Origin: Hyphococcus sp.
GTDB lineage: Bacteria; Pseudomonadota; Alphaproteobacteria; Caulobacterales; Parvularculaceae
DNA length: 64,000 bases
NCBI GenBank assembly: GCA_028289605.1
Contig: JANQON010000007.1
Coordinates: forward strand, 78,203-142,202
Direction of reading: 5' to 3'
The notes below the pieces were generated by a model. The model searched no databases and was not told the DNA's origin. It saw only the letters and a program-made list of their open reading frames with translations. Position 1 is the stretch's first letter. Each line of letters opens with the position of its first letter. Of the stretch, positions 1 through 8,740 are shown one piece after another. Both the position numbers and the translations under genes were made by a program.

Positions 1-251
1 ATGACCTCCCCCACGACTTTTGCCGATTTCTTAAACCCGCCGCTTGGGTTCAGCTTCATCTGGCGCATTGCGTAGAGAATCCGTCGGTGAACAGGCTTCA
101 ATCCATCGCGGACATCGGGCAGCGCGCGCGCCGTGATTGTCGAGAGCGCGTAAGCCAGGTAGCGCTGAGAAAGCGCCTCGTCGAAGGGTTCAAGCACAAT
201 CTCTTCGGGTTGTCCCTCAGAGTCGGATTTCGGCTTTTTGGTGCGGGCCAT
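1..251 (-). CDS. parC: DNA topoisomerase IV subunit A (5' part)
   Basis: The first 83 codons read [10 protein letters not shown], then an [19 protein letters not shown] stretch, [20 protein letters not shown] and [13 protein letters not shown], the canonical N-terminus of type IIA topoisomerase A subunits. The start 'Q/ERYLxYALSTI...RALPD' fits ParC better than GyrA. ParC cuts and rejoins DNA with ParE to decatenate chromosomes. The ATG is at 251-249; the rest of the gene, including the catalytic Tyr, lies left of the window. In many alphaproteobacteria parC follows recO; here three plus-strand genes lie between them. Confidence 0.9.
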   Translation of the reverse strand, partial: MARTKKPKSDSEGQPEEIVLEPFDEALSQRYLAYALSTITARALPDVRDGLKPVHRRILYAMRQMKLNPSGGFKKSAKVVGEV

Positions 252-408
252 GGGCGGAGATCTACTCGCTTAAGAAAGTTTTAGCGATTACCCCCGCCCG
301 AGCCCCGGATGCAACAGGGTTCCAGGTTTTTGGTGTTTGTTAGTGGCTTTTTGCCATTGTTTTCCACAGTCTTGTTCATGGCCATGTCTGGGAGCCCTGT
401 GTTGTGTG

Positions 409-2307
409 ATGTTCAGACGCAGCGAAGAAGCGCGCGAAGCGGCCGAAATTGAGAAAATCCGCCGCTACGAAGAAGAGGCGGAGCAAAATCCGAAAGCCTA
501 TACGCGCAAGGTGGTTTCCGCCGCCGTTGTCGGATACGCGGCGCCCGGCGCGTTTTTGCTGTTGTTGACGTCCATTTGCGCCGCCGGCGGCGTCTACGTC
601 GCCAATGGCGGGTCTGGCGGCGCCGCCATTGTCAAACTCATAATCGCCGTGGGTTTGCTGGGAATCATGGTCGGCAGATCAATGATCGTGAGGTTCGATC
701 CACCGCAGGCGCGACGCCTTTCTCCTCAGGAAGCGCCGGCCCTATATGAAGAAATCGAGATCGTCCGCAAAAAACTGTCCGGACCGGTCATTCATGAGAT
801 TTATCTCGACGACCGCCTGAACGCAGCAATAGAGCAGGCGCCCCGATTTGGCCTATTCGGCGGCCACATTAACCGTCTTATCATCGGCCTGCCGTTGATG
901 CAGGCGCTCTCGATCGAACAGTTTCGCACGGTAATCGGCCATGAATACGGTCACCTTGCAGGCTCACATGGCAAGACCGGCGCATGGATATATCGCACCC
1001 GCGCCATGTGGCATCGGCTTTACGAAGAAATTGAAGCGACGCAAGGCTGGCTCTCCCTGCCGCTGAAAGCGTTTATTCACCGGTTCGCACCGTGGTTTGA
1101 CCGCCTCTCCTTCCCCCTTGCAAGAGCAAACGAATATGAGGCTGACCAAGCCGGCGCGACCGTTTCCTCACCACAAACCGCCGCAGATGCGCTCATTCGC
1201 GTGACCCTTGCTGCGCGATATCTCGACGAGACGTTCTGGCCGAAAATCTGGCGGCGCGCCCAGGACCGCCGGACGCCGGACGTCGCTCCACTCCGTTTCA
1301 TGGCGAAAGCGTTTTCCGGAATGGGCCGCTGGCCGCAAACAAGGTCCTGGGCGAGAGAAGAGCTTCGTGTAAAGACGGACTTCACGGACACGCATCCTGC
1401 TCTTTCTGATCGCATTAAGGCGTTGGGCGCAAAACCGCGACTGACAACAATCAGCAGCTCGGCGGCGGCGATCCTCGGCCCGCTCAATGAGACAATGGTG
1501 AAGAAATTCGATACCCACTGGAAAGAACTAGCCGGTCCGGACTGGAGCGCCGCATTTGCCGACGCGAAGCGCCGCCGCGAACGCCGTTCCTTGCTCGATG
1601 ACAAGGCGGCGAGAAACAAATCACTGAACCGGGAGGAGGCGTTCGAACGCGGCCATCTCGCCGAAATGACGCTGACAGTCGATGAAGCGCTCGTTCGCTA
1701 CAAGGAAGCCGCGCAGTGGCACCCGGGCGACGGATCGACATGGCTCGCCATCAGCCGCTTGCTCGCCGACAAAAATGATGACCGCGCTTTGAAGTGCGCT
1801 GAGCGCGCCAGCGCAATCGACCCCAAACTGCTTCGCGATGCGGCGGCGATTGCGCATCGGCTCCATTCCAGGAAAGGTCAAGACAAAGCCGCCGACGAAG
1901 CCGCCGACCTTTGGCGAACCGAACAATCCCGTCATGATACCGCTTTGGAAGACGTTTACCACATCGATAAAAAGGCGGAGCTGACCGCGCACGATCTCAC
2001 CGACGCAGTGCTGGAGCCGATTGTCGAAACGCTCCGGTCCCTGGAAGACGTTCGCGAAGCCCACCTCGTGCGCAAATCCACAAACCTGTTCGACGATTTT
2101 GTCGGCTACCACCTCATCATTACGCCGAAATCCGAGAACAACTTCGACTACGAAGAGGCGGCGCGGCGTCTCCAGGCGTCGCCATTTGACGGCAACCTCT
2201 TCTTTTGGTTCGCCGTCCAGGCCAACCGATGGCTCCGCAAGAAAGCCGCCAGGATCGAAGGCGCCGAATTGCATCTGGCGCCCGCTCAAATGCAGCGTGC
2301 GGCCTAA
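409..2307 (+). CDS. M48-family integral membrane metalloprotease with TPR-like C-terminus
   Basis: The protein is 632 residues from the ATG at 409. The same frame is open from 337, but that extension is Cys-rich and looks non-coding. Two hydrophobic segments at about residues 35-65 and 73-89 should anchor it in the inner membrane. The zinc site HEYGH is at about 178-182, and a downstream NEYEADQAGA supplies the expected third ligand Glu of M48 (HtpX/Ste24-like) peptidases. After about residue 400 the sequence becomes helical and TPR-like (RYKEAAQWHPGDGSTWLAIS). It heads a plus-strand group with two further genes. The protease call is secure; the substrate is unknown. Confidence 0.85.
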   Translation: MFRRSEEAREAAEIEKIRRYEEEAEQNPKAYTRKVVSAAVVGYAAPGAFLLLLTSICAAGGVYVANGGSGGAAIVKLIIAVGLLGIMVGRSMIVRFDPPQARRLSPQEAPALYEEIEIVRKKLSGPVIHEIYLDDRLNAAIEQAPRFGLFGGHINRLIIGLPLMQALSIEQFRTVIGHEYGHLAGSHGKTGAWIYRTRAMWHRLYEEIEATQGWLSLPLKAFIHRFAPWFDRLSFPLARANEYEADQAGATVSSPQTAADALIRVTLAARYLDETFWPKIWRRAQDRRTPDVAPLRFMAKAFSGMGRWPQTRSWAREELRVKTDFTDTHPALSDRIKALGAKPRLTTISSSAAAILGPLNETMVKKFDTHWKELAGPDWSAAFADAKRRRERRSLLDDKAARNKSLNREEAFERGHLAEMTLTVDEALVRYKEAAQWHPGDGSTWLAISRLLADKNDDRALKCAERASAIDPKLLRDAAAIAHRLHSRKGQDKAADEAADLWRTEQSRHDTALEDVYHIDKKAELTAHDLTDAVLEPIVETLRSLEDVREAHLVRKSTNLFDDFVGYHLIITPKSENNFDYEEAARRLQASPFDGNLFFWFAVQANRWLRKKAARIEGAELHLAPAQMQRAA

Positions 2308-2357
2308 ATCAGCGCCGGAGTTGATCTTGCCTGCAGAGACGCTAGGTCTTTGCATCT

Positions 2358-3038
2358 ATGGTAGGAACGCTTGCTGAGATTGCGGAATTCATCGCTTTGG
2401 TGGCGTTGCTGGCGCCTGATGCGATGGTTTTTTCTCGAGACGCATTCGTGCGCGTGACCGGATCCGGCGAGGCGCAAAGCGCGGCGCTGATTATCGCCTT
2501 TCTCGCCGGCGTATCGGAGTTGCTCGGACAAAGCGTCATCTTGATCGTCAATCGCATCCCGCTTTACCGATTTCTGGCCAGTCTTGGATTCACAGGCCTA
2601 ACCTATGCGGTAACTGTAGCGACCTGGGCGCTGGCCGCGCTGGCGATCGCCCCGCTGACGCCAATTGGCGCATTGAGCTTAACCGAGCTTGCCCCGGTAA
2701 CAGGCGTTCTCGCGCTCGCATTCGCGCCGCGACTTCTGGGCGTATTCTCGCTGGCGCCCTATTTTGGCGCAGCGCTCGGAAACGTTCTTGAAGTCTGGGC
2801 CATGGCTCTCGCCATGTTCGGTCTTCATGTCGGCGTCGGCATGCCGCTCAATGCAGCGGTTGTCTGCGGCGGCGCGGGATTTCTGGTGTCCTACCTGTTC
2901 CGGACTTTTCTCGGTCATCTGCTGGCGAAACCGCTCGGAACATTGCGGCGCGCCGTCTCCGGCTCCGCTTTGGAAAAATCGCCTCAGCAGATCATTGACG
3001 ACCTGATGACGCGAATCGCTGACGAGAGGAAACGTTGA
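2358..3038 (+). CDS. multi-pass membrane protein, possibly Yip1-like
   Basis: This is a 226-residue, strongly hydrophobic protein with about five membrane segments (residues about 40-62, 70-100, 108-130, 135-160 and 165-185) and a short charged tail. The segment SLAPYFGAALGNVLEVWAMA recalls the Pro/Gly and Trp pattern of Yip1-type bacterial membrane proteins; that likeness is a weak inference. It lies 50 bp after the M48 gene, and its stop codon sits inside the TTG start of the next gene, so the three are probably cotranscribed. No enzymatic motif is visible. Confidence 0.7.
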   Translation: MVGTLAEIAEFIALVALLAPDAMVFSRDAFVRVTGSGEAQSAALIIAFLAGVSELLGQSVILIVNRIPLYRFLASLGFTGLTYAVTVATWALAALAIAPLTPIGALSLTELAPVTGVLALAFAPRLLGVFSLAPYFGAALGNVLEVWAMALAMFGLHVGVGMPLNAAVVCGGAGFLVSYLFRTFLGHLLAKPLGTLRRAVSGSALEKSPQQIIDDLMTRIADERKR

Positions 3039-4009
3039 TCATTCCCGACATCATGGCGGCGTCGCTTGGACTGGCGGTTTTCGCGCTTCTGACAGCCGCA
3101 GCGTTGTCTCCGTTGGAGACGCTGAGTTGGTGGGCCGGCTGGACGGAGCAGGAAATCGACCATGATGAAGCGCCGCTGCGCCATTCCGACGAGAGACAAC
3201 GTCTTTACATCGTCTATCTTTCCGGCGTCGCTTCCATCTCGGGCAAGTACCTTATCCGGCGGGAGAAAAAATTCGTGCAGCGGCTGCGTGCGTCGCTGCC
3301 GGACGCGGTCCTTATTGAGAACGTATTCCCATATTCGCCGGCGGGCCTGCCGCTGCTTGCATCGCCGCGACTATTTGATCGGCTTTGGCGGCGCATTCAG
3401 AAATTGCAACTTCAGGGTCGGCAGGACTTGCTACGCGGCTTGATCAATATAAGGAACATATACCAAGTCCTTGTGTCTGCAGATCATCGGTATGGACCGA
3501 TATTCAGTCAAGGCGCGGCGCAAGCAATTGAACGGGCGCTGCTGGCGTCCGGCTATTCGCGATCATGCGGCGCGCCTGTCGTCATTATAGGATACAGCGG
3601 CGGCGCTCAGGTTGCTGTTGGCGCGGCGCCCTTTTTAAAGGACAGACTTGGCGCCGTAATAGACGTCATTTCCGTCGGCGGCGTGGTTTCCTCGGATCCC
3701 GGCCTCGTCGCCGTTCGCCGTCTTCATCACATCTATGGGTCGCATGACAGAGTGGAAAAAATCGGCGCGGTCATGTTCGCGGAACGCTGGCGGGCCGTGG
3801 TCAATTCGCACTGGAATACGGCAAAGCGCGAGGGTCGAATTGTCCTTAAACGGATGGAAAATATCTTCCATGCGGGACCCCGAGGATATTTCGGGCTTCC
3901 AAAGATAAACGGGGTTTCGAATAACGACCGCACGCTGGAGGTGGTTATTGGGACAATTGGCGAAATCGCCTCTACACCCCCTGAACATGGTCGCGCAGCA
4001 ACTCCATGA
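3035..4009 (+). CDS. alpha/beta-hydrolase-like protein with N-terminal membrane anchor
   Basis: The protein is 324 residues and starts at a TTG overlapping the previous stop by 4 nt (TTGA), which suggests translational coupling. Residues about 5-27 are hydrophobic and probably anchor the protein. A nucleophile-elbow motif GYSGGAQVAVGAA (GxSxG) follows a hydrophobic strand VVIIGYS, and GSHDRVEKIG may carry the acid. A family name cannot be given. Its 3' end overlaps the 3' end of recO on the other strand by 38 nt, with both frames open. A likely role is lipid or ester hydrolysis at the membrane alongside the upstream protease and membrane protein, by context only. Confidence 0.7.
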   Translation: MIIPDIMAASLGLAVFALLTAAALSPLETLSWWAGWTEQEIDHDEAPLRHSDERQRLYIVYLSGVASISGKYLIRREKKFVQRLRASLPDAVLIENVFPYSPAGLPLLASPRLFDRLWRRIQKLQLQGRQDLLRGLINIRNIYQVLVSADHRYGPIFSQGAAQAIERALLASGYSRSCGAPVVIIGYSGGAQVAVGAAPFLKDRLGAVIDVISVGGVVSSDPGLVAVRRLHHIYGSHDRVEKIGAVMFAERWRAVVNSHWNTAKREGRIVLKRMENIFHAGPRGYFGLPKINGVSNNDRTLEVVIGTIGEIASTPPEHGRAATP

Positions 4010-4703
4010 CGCGCACGCGCGCTTCAGGAAGAGCTTGGTCGCTGAGGTGCAGAATGCGGGTCTCGATAAAAAACCCCGTTGTCGCAAGCCCGTCGACGGC
4101 GTCCGACAATGCGACCTCCGCGTCGGCGTTCCTGAAGAATGCCGGAAGCGACAGCATTTTGTCTTTGTACGGTGCGCCTGCGTCAGCGGAAACGGCGCTG
4201 GCTGAGCGCGGCGAAACGTAAATCAGGTTTTCCCGCACGCCAGTCGCGGCGCAGCGATCAAGAGACAAACCGAATCCGAGCTCAGCCAAAAGGCCCAATT
4301 CCCATCGAGCCATCAGCGCCGGCCACAGATCGAAGTCCTGAAGATTATCCAGGAGGATGGCCATGCCCTGATAGGCTCCGGCGTGGGCCTCCCGCTCCGG
4401 CAGAACCGCCATCGCAGTTGCGCAGGCGCCTGTCAGCGCGGCGAGCGAAAGCCGATTGTCCATAGCCTCGGCGGCGCGCGCGCGGATCATTTCAAGCGTA
4501 AAGTGTCCAAGGCTGCCGTCTCGTCCCTTCCAGTCCGCCTTCACTTCGTTGCCCGGTTGAAGAATAGGACGCAACCGCCGGCCCTGGCCGCCATGGACGA
4601 GGCCGGCGCGTCGCCCGTGTGACTCGGTGAACACGTGAACGATGGCGTGCGTTTCTCCATGCGCGCGCGCGTCCAGAATGATGCCGTGGTCGGAAAAGGA
4701 CAT
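3972..4703 (-). CDS. recO: DNA repair protein RecO
   Basis: This 243-residue protein begins MSFSDHGIILDARAHGETHAIV, the RecO OB-fold start (..D.GiVL..R..GE.daIv). It continues with ESHGRRAGLVHGG and the helical C-terminal region RWELGLLAELGFGLSLDRCAATG, where the family's Cys-rich zinc site is partly degenerate. RecO anneals strands and, with RecR, loads RecA in the RecF pathway. Length and layout match RecO. It normally follows era in alphaproteobacteria; here two plus-strand genes separate it from era. The last 38 nt overlap the hydrolase gene on the other strand. Confidence 0.92.
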   Translation of the reverse strand: MSFSDHGIILDARAHGETHAIVHVFTESHGRRAGLVHGGQGRRLRPILQPGNEVKADWKGRDGSLGHFTLEMIRARAAEAMDNRLSLAALTGACATAMAVLPEREAHAGAYQGMAILLDNLQDFDLWPALMARWELGLLAELGFGLSLDRCAATGVRENLIYVSPRSASAVSADAGAPYKDKMLSLPAFFRNADAEVALSDAVDGLATTGFFIETRILHLSDQALPEARVRVMELLRDHVQGV

Positions 4704-4741
4704 GTTACTGAAAATTTACTCTTCGGGTTCGCCATGCGGCA

Positions 4742-4773
4742 AATTTGATCAGTTCGCTCCCTTCAATTTGATC
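4742..4773 (+). repeat. two direct repeats of AATTTGATC before the lipoprotein metallopeptidase gene
   Basis: AATTTGATC occurs at 4742-4750 and 4765-4773, a 23-bp spacing of about two helical turns, with similar flanks (AGTT / CAGTT). They lie about 70-100 bp upstream of the GTG start at 4845 and between divergent genes, which suggests an operator for a dimeric regulator. This is inference from spacing only. Confidence 0.35.
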
Positions 4774-4844
4774 CAGTTGTTTGAACATTCGCAAGGCATA
4801 TGTGCTAGCGTTTTGGGCTTTGGGACTTGGTTTGAGGGGATGTT

Positions 4845-6512
4845 GTGAGCACCTTCGCACGAATTTTGTACATTCTTGGCGCGTTTGCGCTGATTGCCGG
4901 GTGCAGCGACAGCGGCGGCGGGAGCCCGCCGCCCCCGCCGGCGTCTCCCCCGCCGCCTCCGCCGCCGCCGCCGCCGCCGCCTCCGCCGCCGTCAGGGTCT
5001 GTGACGATTTCAGGCGCGGTCACCTATGATCTCGTGCCGCAAAACCCGGCGACCAATGGACTGAATTATGGGGCCATCACACAGGAGGCGGCGCGCGGCG
5101 TCGTCGTTGAAGCCGTGGACTCCACCGGAACCGTTATCGAGACGACGGTCGCCGATGCGACAGGGCAATATTCCGTGTCTGTATCAGCAAACACAAATGT
5201 CCGAATACGCGCCCGAGCGCAGTTGCTCGAAACGACGGTTGCGGATTGGGATGTCACGGTCCGGGACAATACGAACAGCAACGCAGACTATGTTCTGGCG
5301 GGCGCGCTTTCCAGCTCCGGCGCGGCCGATTCCACGCGCAACTTGAACGCGCCTTCGGGATGGGGCGGATCAAGTTATACCGGCACGCGGGCCGCGGCTC
5401 CCTTCGCCATTCTCGACGCTATCTATGATGCGCTGTTGACGGTCAACAATGCAGAACCCGGGACGACGTTCCCGGACCTGCAAGTGTTTTGGAGCACGCA
5501 AAACCGCGCTACCAGCGGCGATATCGCAAACGGAGAAATTACATCCACGTCTTTTACCACTATCGGCGGGGTTCCAACGATTTTACTGGTTGGAAATGAA
5601 AATACGGACACCGACGAATACGACCGTCACATTATCATCCATGAATTTGGCCATTACGTTGAGAATCAGATTGGCAGAACCGACTCCATCGGCGGCCCGC
5701 ATTCGCTTAGCGATCGCCTCGACCCGAGACTGGCCTTAAGCGAAGGATGGGCCAACGCATTTTCCGGAATCGTGGAAAACGACCCCGTCTACCGCGACAG
5801 CGGCGGCGCCATGCAGGCGGCCGGTTTCTCATTCAATATGGAGAGCAACACCGCCGTCAACGAAGGTTGGTTCAACGAAGCATCGATACACTCGATTTTA
5901 TGGGATATCTTCGACAATGTCGACGACGGCCCAGATACGTTGAATGAAGACTTCGACATCATTTTCGACGCCCTGTCCGCGCCCACATATATCGACGGCC
6001 CTGCGCCGGCGACGATTTTTTCCTTTCTGGATTCCCTGCGAACAAATACGTCGATTAACACCACGCAGCTTGATGCGCTGGTCGCTCCCCAGGACATTAA
6101 CGGAACCGGGATTTACGGCGACGGCGAAACCAACGCTGGCGGCATTTCCAACGCTTTGCCTGTAGTGAAAACCGCGACGGTCGGCGGCCTTGCGCTTAAC
6201 ATCTGTTCCATCGACGACGCCGGCACGTTCAACAAGCTTGGCAATCGAAACTTAATCCGGCTTACAATCCCGACTGCGGGCAGCTACACTTTCAACATGG
6301 TGCGCACGTCTGGCTTGACAGGTCGCGACCCGGACTTCCGGATTTTCCGTCAGGGCAACCAGGTCGCCGCCGGACTCAGCTTGGACGTCGACACAGAAAC
6401 GTTGACGACAAATCTCAGCGCCGGCGATCACTGGATTGACGCCAATGATTTCCTGAATCTCGACGACGCCGGCCCGAGCGGCGATACCTGTTTTGACTTT
6501 ACGGTGAACTAG
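4845..6512 (+). CDS. lipoprotein zinc metallopeptidase with poly-proline linker
   Basis: The protein is 555 residues from a GTG start. Residues 1-20 are a lipoprotein signal (FALIAGC, acylated Cys20). A Gly/Pro spacer follows with five, then fifteen consecutive prolines (residues 28-32 and 35-49). Residues about 52-150 look like a beta-sandwich (carboxypeptidase-regulatory-like: SGAVTYDL...ATGQYSVSV). The catalytic domain has HEFGH at 266-270 and a downstream SEGWANAF whose Glu is probably the third zinc ligand. The C-terminal 120 residues (TIPTAGSYTFNMVRTSG) look like a pre-peptidase C-terminal beta-sandwich. It is probably outer-membrane anchored. The next gene starts 18 bp downstream. The family within the gluzincins is not assigned. 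Confidence 0.8.
   Translation: MSTFARILYILGAFALIAGCSDSGGGSPPPPPASPPPPPPPPPPPPPPPSGSVTISGAVTYDLVPQNPATNGLNYGAITQEAARGVVVEAVDSTGTVIETTVADATGQYSVSVSANTNVRIRARAQLLETTVADWDVTVRDNTNSNADYVLAGALSSSGAADSTRNLNAPSGWGGSSYTGTRAAAPFAILDAIYDALLTVNNAEPGTTFPDLQVFWSTQNRATSGDIANGEITSTSFTTIGGVPTILLVGNENTDTDEYDRHIIIHEFGHYVENQIGRTDSIGGPHSLSDRLDPRLALSEGWANAFSGIVENDPVYRDSGGAMQAAGFSFNMESNTAVNEGWFNEASIHSILWDIFDNVDDGPDTLNEDFDIIFDALSAPTYIDGPAPATIFSFLDSLRTNTSINTTQLDALVAPQDINGTGIYGDGETNAGGISNALPVVKTATVGGLALNICSIDDAGTFNKLGNRNLIRLTIPTAGSYTFNMVRTSGLTGRDPDFRIFRQGNQVAAGLSLDVDTETLTTNLSAGDHWIDANDFLNLDDAGPSGDTCFDFTVN
4926..4991 (+). repeat. proline-codon microsatellite (CCG/CCT tract)
   Basis: This is a run of CCG, CCC and CCT codons broken only by GCG-TCT, encoding Pro5-Ala-Ser-Pro15 just after the lipoprotein cysteine. 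The long uninterrupted CCG runs could slip in replication in 3-nt steps, changing spacer length without shifting the frame. A Pro15 run should also demand EF-P for translation (established biology of poly-Pro stalling). Confidence 0.85.
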
Positions 6513-6530
6513 CACCCGAGCGAGAGACAA

Positions 6531-7088
6531 ATGACCAATTTCAATACTGCTCTTTTTGTAGCTCTAGCGACGGCGGCGGCGTCGTGCGCAGGTCAAGAAA
6601 ACGACAGGCCCGACGCAACGAGCGCCGACACGTTAAACGCAAAGAACGAGGTTGTCCCACATCTAAAGTCTGGGGCAGCCGTTCGGTTCAATCATGAAAT
6701 GCGCGCCGCGGTCGACGCCGGCGAAGACGGCGTGGTCGAACTCATCATAGACGAGCGCTATGATGAGGGTCGCCTCGATATCGAAGCCGTTGCCACCGGC
6801 GGCGTTTCATTATCCGCATCTTCCGCGTCAACTTCGATGGCGCTTGCCGGTACATCGCGACACATCTGGGATATCTACTTCACCGCGGAAGACAACGGCG
6901 TCCATTACATCGACGTTCGGGCGACGGTGACAGTCGCCGGCGATGTCGTCGGCAGCAGGAGTTATTCGGTTCCGGTCAAGGTCGGCAACGCTGCGGCTCC
7001 TAGCGCAAAATCGAGCGCCAAAGTCGACCGTGACGCCGACGGCAATCCGATCATTATCATGGAAGCGGAAGAGACCGGAGACGAGTAA
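6531..7088 (+). CDS. small lipoprotein, partner of the upstream metallopeptidase
   Basis: This 185-residue protein starts with a hydrophobic leader ending AAASCAGQEN, a plausible lipobox with Cys19. The remainder is beta-rich (VVELIIDERYDEGRLDIEAVA; YIDVRATVTVAGDVVGSRSYSVPVKV) and resembles a small immunoglobulin-like or bacterial adhesin-type sandwich, ending in an acidic tail. It lies 18 bp after the metallopeptidase gene and 7 bp from the end of era on the other strand. I do not recognise a family. Coexpression suggests it is a chaperone, inhibitor or complex partner for the protease; that is inference. Confidence 0.65.
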   Translation: MTNFNTALFVALATAAASCAGQENDRPDATSADTLNAKNEVVPHLKSGAAVRFNHEMRAAVDAGEDGVVELIIDERYDEGRLDIEAVATGGVSLSASSASTSMALAGTSRHIWDIYFTAEDNGVHYIDVRATVTVAGDVVGSRSYSVPVKVGNAAAPSAKSSAKVDRDADGNPIIIMEAEETGDE

Positions 7089-7095
7089 GCCTCGC

Positions 7096-8049
7096 TCAGT
7101 CGGCGGTATCGAGCCCGATGCGCCGCAATCGAGCCGCTTCGTTCGCCCACCCTTCTCTGACCTTCACATGCAGGAAGAGATGCACCGGCGCGCCCAGAAG
7201 ACTGGACAGTTCTTCTCGCGCCGCCTGCCCGATTGACTTCAGCGTGCCGCCGTTCTTTCCGAGGACAATACCCTTTTGGCCATCGCGCGAGACGTAAATC
7301 GTCTGTTCAATGCGAACGCCGGTTTTCGTTTCCTTCCAGTCTTCGGTCTCCACCGTTGCATCATAGGGAAGCTCCTGGTGGAGCCGCAAAAAAAGCTTTT
7401 CGCGCGTCACCTCCGCCGCCATCAGACGGTCAGAAATGTCGGAGAGCTGATCTTCCGGATAGAGCCATGGTCCGGCCGGCGCCATCTTCACAAGATGGGA
7501 CTTCAGGTCGGAAAGGCCGTCCCCCCTCTTCGCAGAAATCAGAAAGACATCCGTAAACACACCCGTTTGATCGAGTTCGTGAACCAGCTTCAAAAGACGG
7601 TCCCGCGGGAGCGCGTCGATTTTATTGACGGCCAGGATTGCTTTTCGGCCCGCCTGTTTCAACCCGCTGATCACGCGCTCGGCGTCGGCGCGGGACTTTG
7701 CCGCCGCGCCCTTTTCCGTTTCGCCGGCGAGGTAAGCCGGCGCATCCAACACCAGCAATGCGGCGTCAGCACCCTCAAGGCCCTCCCAGGCGGCGGCGAC
7801 CATGGCGCGATCCAGCCGCCGTTCTTTGCCTTTGCCGGTTGGCGCATAGATCCCGGGCGTATCGATGAAAATGAGCTGCGCGTCCCCTTCGATGGCGATG
7901 CCGCGAATGCGGGCGCGAGTGGTCTGCACCTTTGGCGTGATGATCGAGACTTTCGCGCCGACGAGCGCATTGACCAGCGTCGATTTTCCCGCATTCGGGG
8001 AGCCGATCACGACCGCCACCAGACACCGTTGACCGGCGGCTTCAGTCAT
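7096..8049 (-). CDS. era: GTPase Era
   Basis: This 317-residue protein carries the G1 loop GSPNAGKSTL, the switch region TPKVQTTRARI, DTPG, the G4-like NKID and a C-terminal KH domain (YVSRDGQKGIVLGKNGGTLKSIG). Era binds the 3' end of 16S rRNA and checks 30S assembly. The start overlaps the rnc stop by 8 nt, so translation is coupled. It is the last gene of the unbroken minus-strand housekeeping run. Confidence 0.97.
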   Translation of the reverse strand: MTEAAGQRCLVAVVIGSPNAGKSTLVNALVGAKVSIITPKVQTTRARIRGIAIEGDAQLIFIDTPGIYAPTGKGKERRLDRAMVAAAWEGLEGADAALLVLDAPAYLAGETEKGAAAKSRADAERVISGLKQAGRKAILAVNKIDALPRDRLLKLVHELDQTGVFTDVFLISAKRGDGLSDLKSHLVKMAPAGPWLYPEDQLSDISDRLMAAEVTREKLFLRLHQELPYDATVETEDWKETKTGVRIEQTIYVSRDGQKGIVLGKNGGTLKSIGQAAREELSSLLGAPVHLFLHVKVREGWANEAARLRRIGLDTAD

Positions 8050-8740
8050 GTTGGTCCCACACGCCTTCCCGGATCAAAAAAGCACGCGCGGCCGACATTT
8101 GCGCCGCGCGTTTTGACCGACCGCCGCCGGATGCAGGCTCATAACCCTTGACCTCTACTTCGACGGAAAAGGCCGGCGCGTGAGCCGGGCCTTCCGCTTC
8201 GATCACTATGTAGTCCGGCGTGCCGAGTTTTTTGCGTTGCGACCATTCCTGCAGCGCCGTTTTTGCATCGCGATGGTATTTGGCAAGCTCCTCCAGGCGC
8301 GGCGTCCAGAAAAGCGCGAAGGCGCCGCGCGCCGCCTCCAAGCCGCCGTCGATGTAGAGCGCGCCCAACAGCGCTTCCATCACGTCGCCGAGGATCGCTT
8401 TCTTGTTCCTGCCGCCGGCGTCCTCCTCCCAGGACGACAGGAGAATATGCTCGCCCAATTGGAAAAAGGCGGCCGCTTTGGCGCAGGTTTCTTTTCGCAC
8501 GAGCGCGTTTAACCGCGGCGCCAGAAGACCTTCCTCGTAATCGGGATAGCGCCGCCACAATTCTTCAGCGGTCAACAGGCCGAGCACCCGATCTCCGAGA
8601 AATTCCAACCGTTCAAGATCGCGCACATCTTCGCGCCCGCCGGAAAGACTGGAATGCGTCAAGGCGCGAATCAACAATGATTTGTCGACAAACTGATAGC
8701 CAAGGCGCTTTTCCAGCGCACTTAAATCTGCTGCTGTCAT
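8042..8740 (-). CDS. rnc: ribonuclease III
   Basis: I take the ATG at 8740, which overlaps the lepB stop as ATGA; an in-frame codon 45 nt upstream is less likely. The 232-residue product has the RNase III signature LERLEFLGDRVLGLLTAEEL, the second acidic cluster GDVMEALLGALYIDGG, and a C-terminal double-stranded RNA-binding domain (PDYIVIEAEGPAHAPAFSVEV). It processes rRNA precursors and structured mRNAs. It sits between lepB and era in the usual order and overlaps both. Confidence 0.97.
   Translation of the reverse strand: MTAADLSALEKRLGYQFVDKSLLIRALTHSSLSGGREDVRDLERLEFLGDRVLGLLTAEELWRRYPDYEEGLLAPRLNALVRKETCAKAAAFFQLGEHILLSSWEEDAGGRNKKAILGDVMEALLGALYIDGGLEAARGAFALFWTPRLEELAKYHRDAKTALQEWSQRKKLGTPDYIVIEAEGPAHAPAFSVEVEVKGYEPASGGGRSKRAAQMSAARAFLIREGVWDQHD

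Noticed and set aside
7276..8151. 291-residue antisense frame over era
   Set aside because: Composition of a shadow frame; era is unmistakable.
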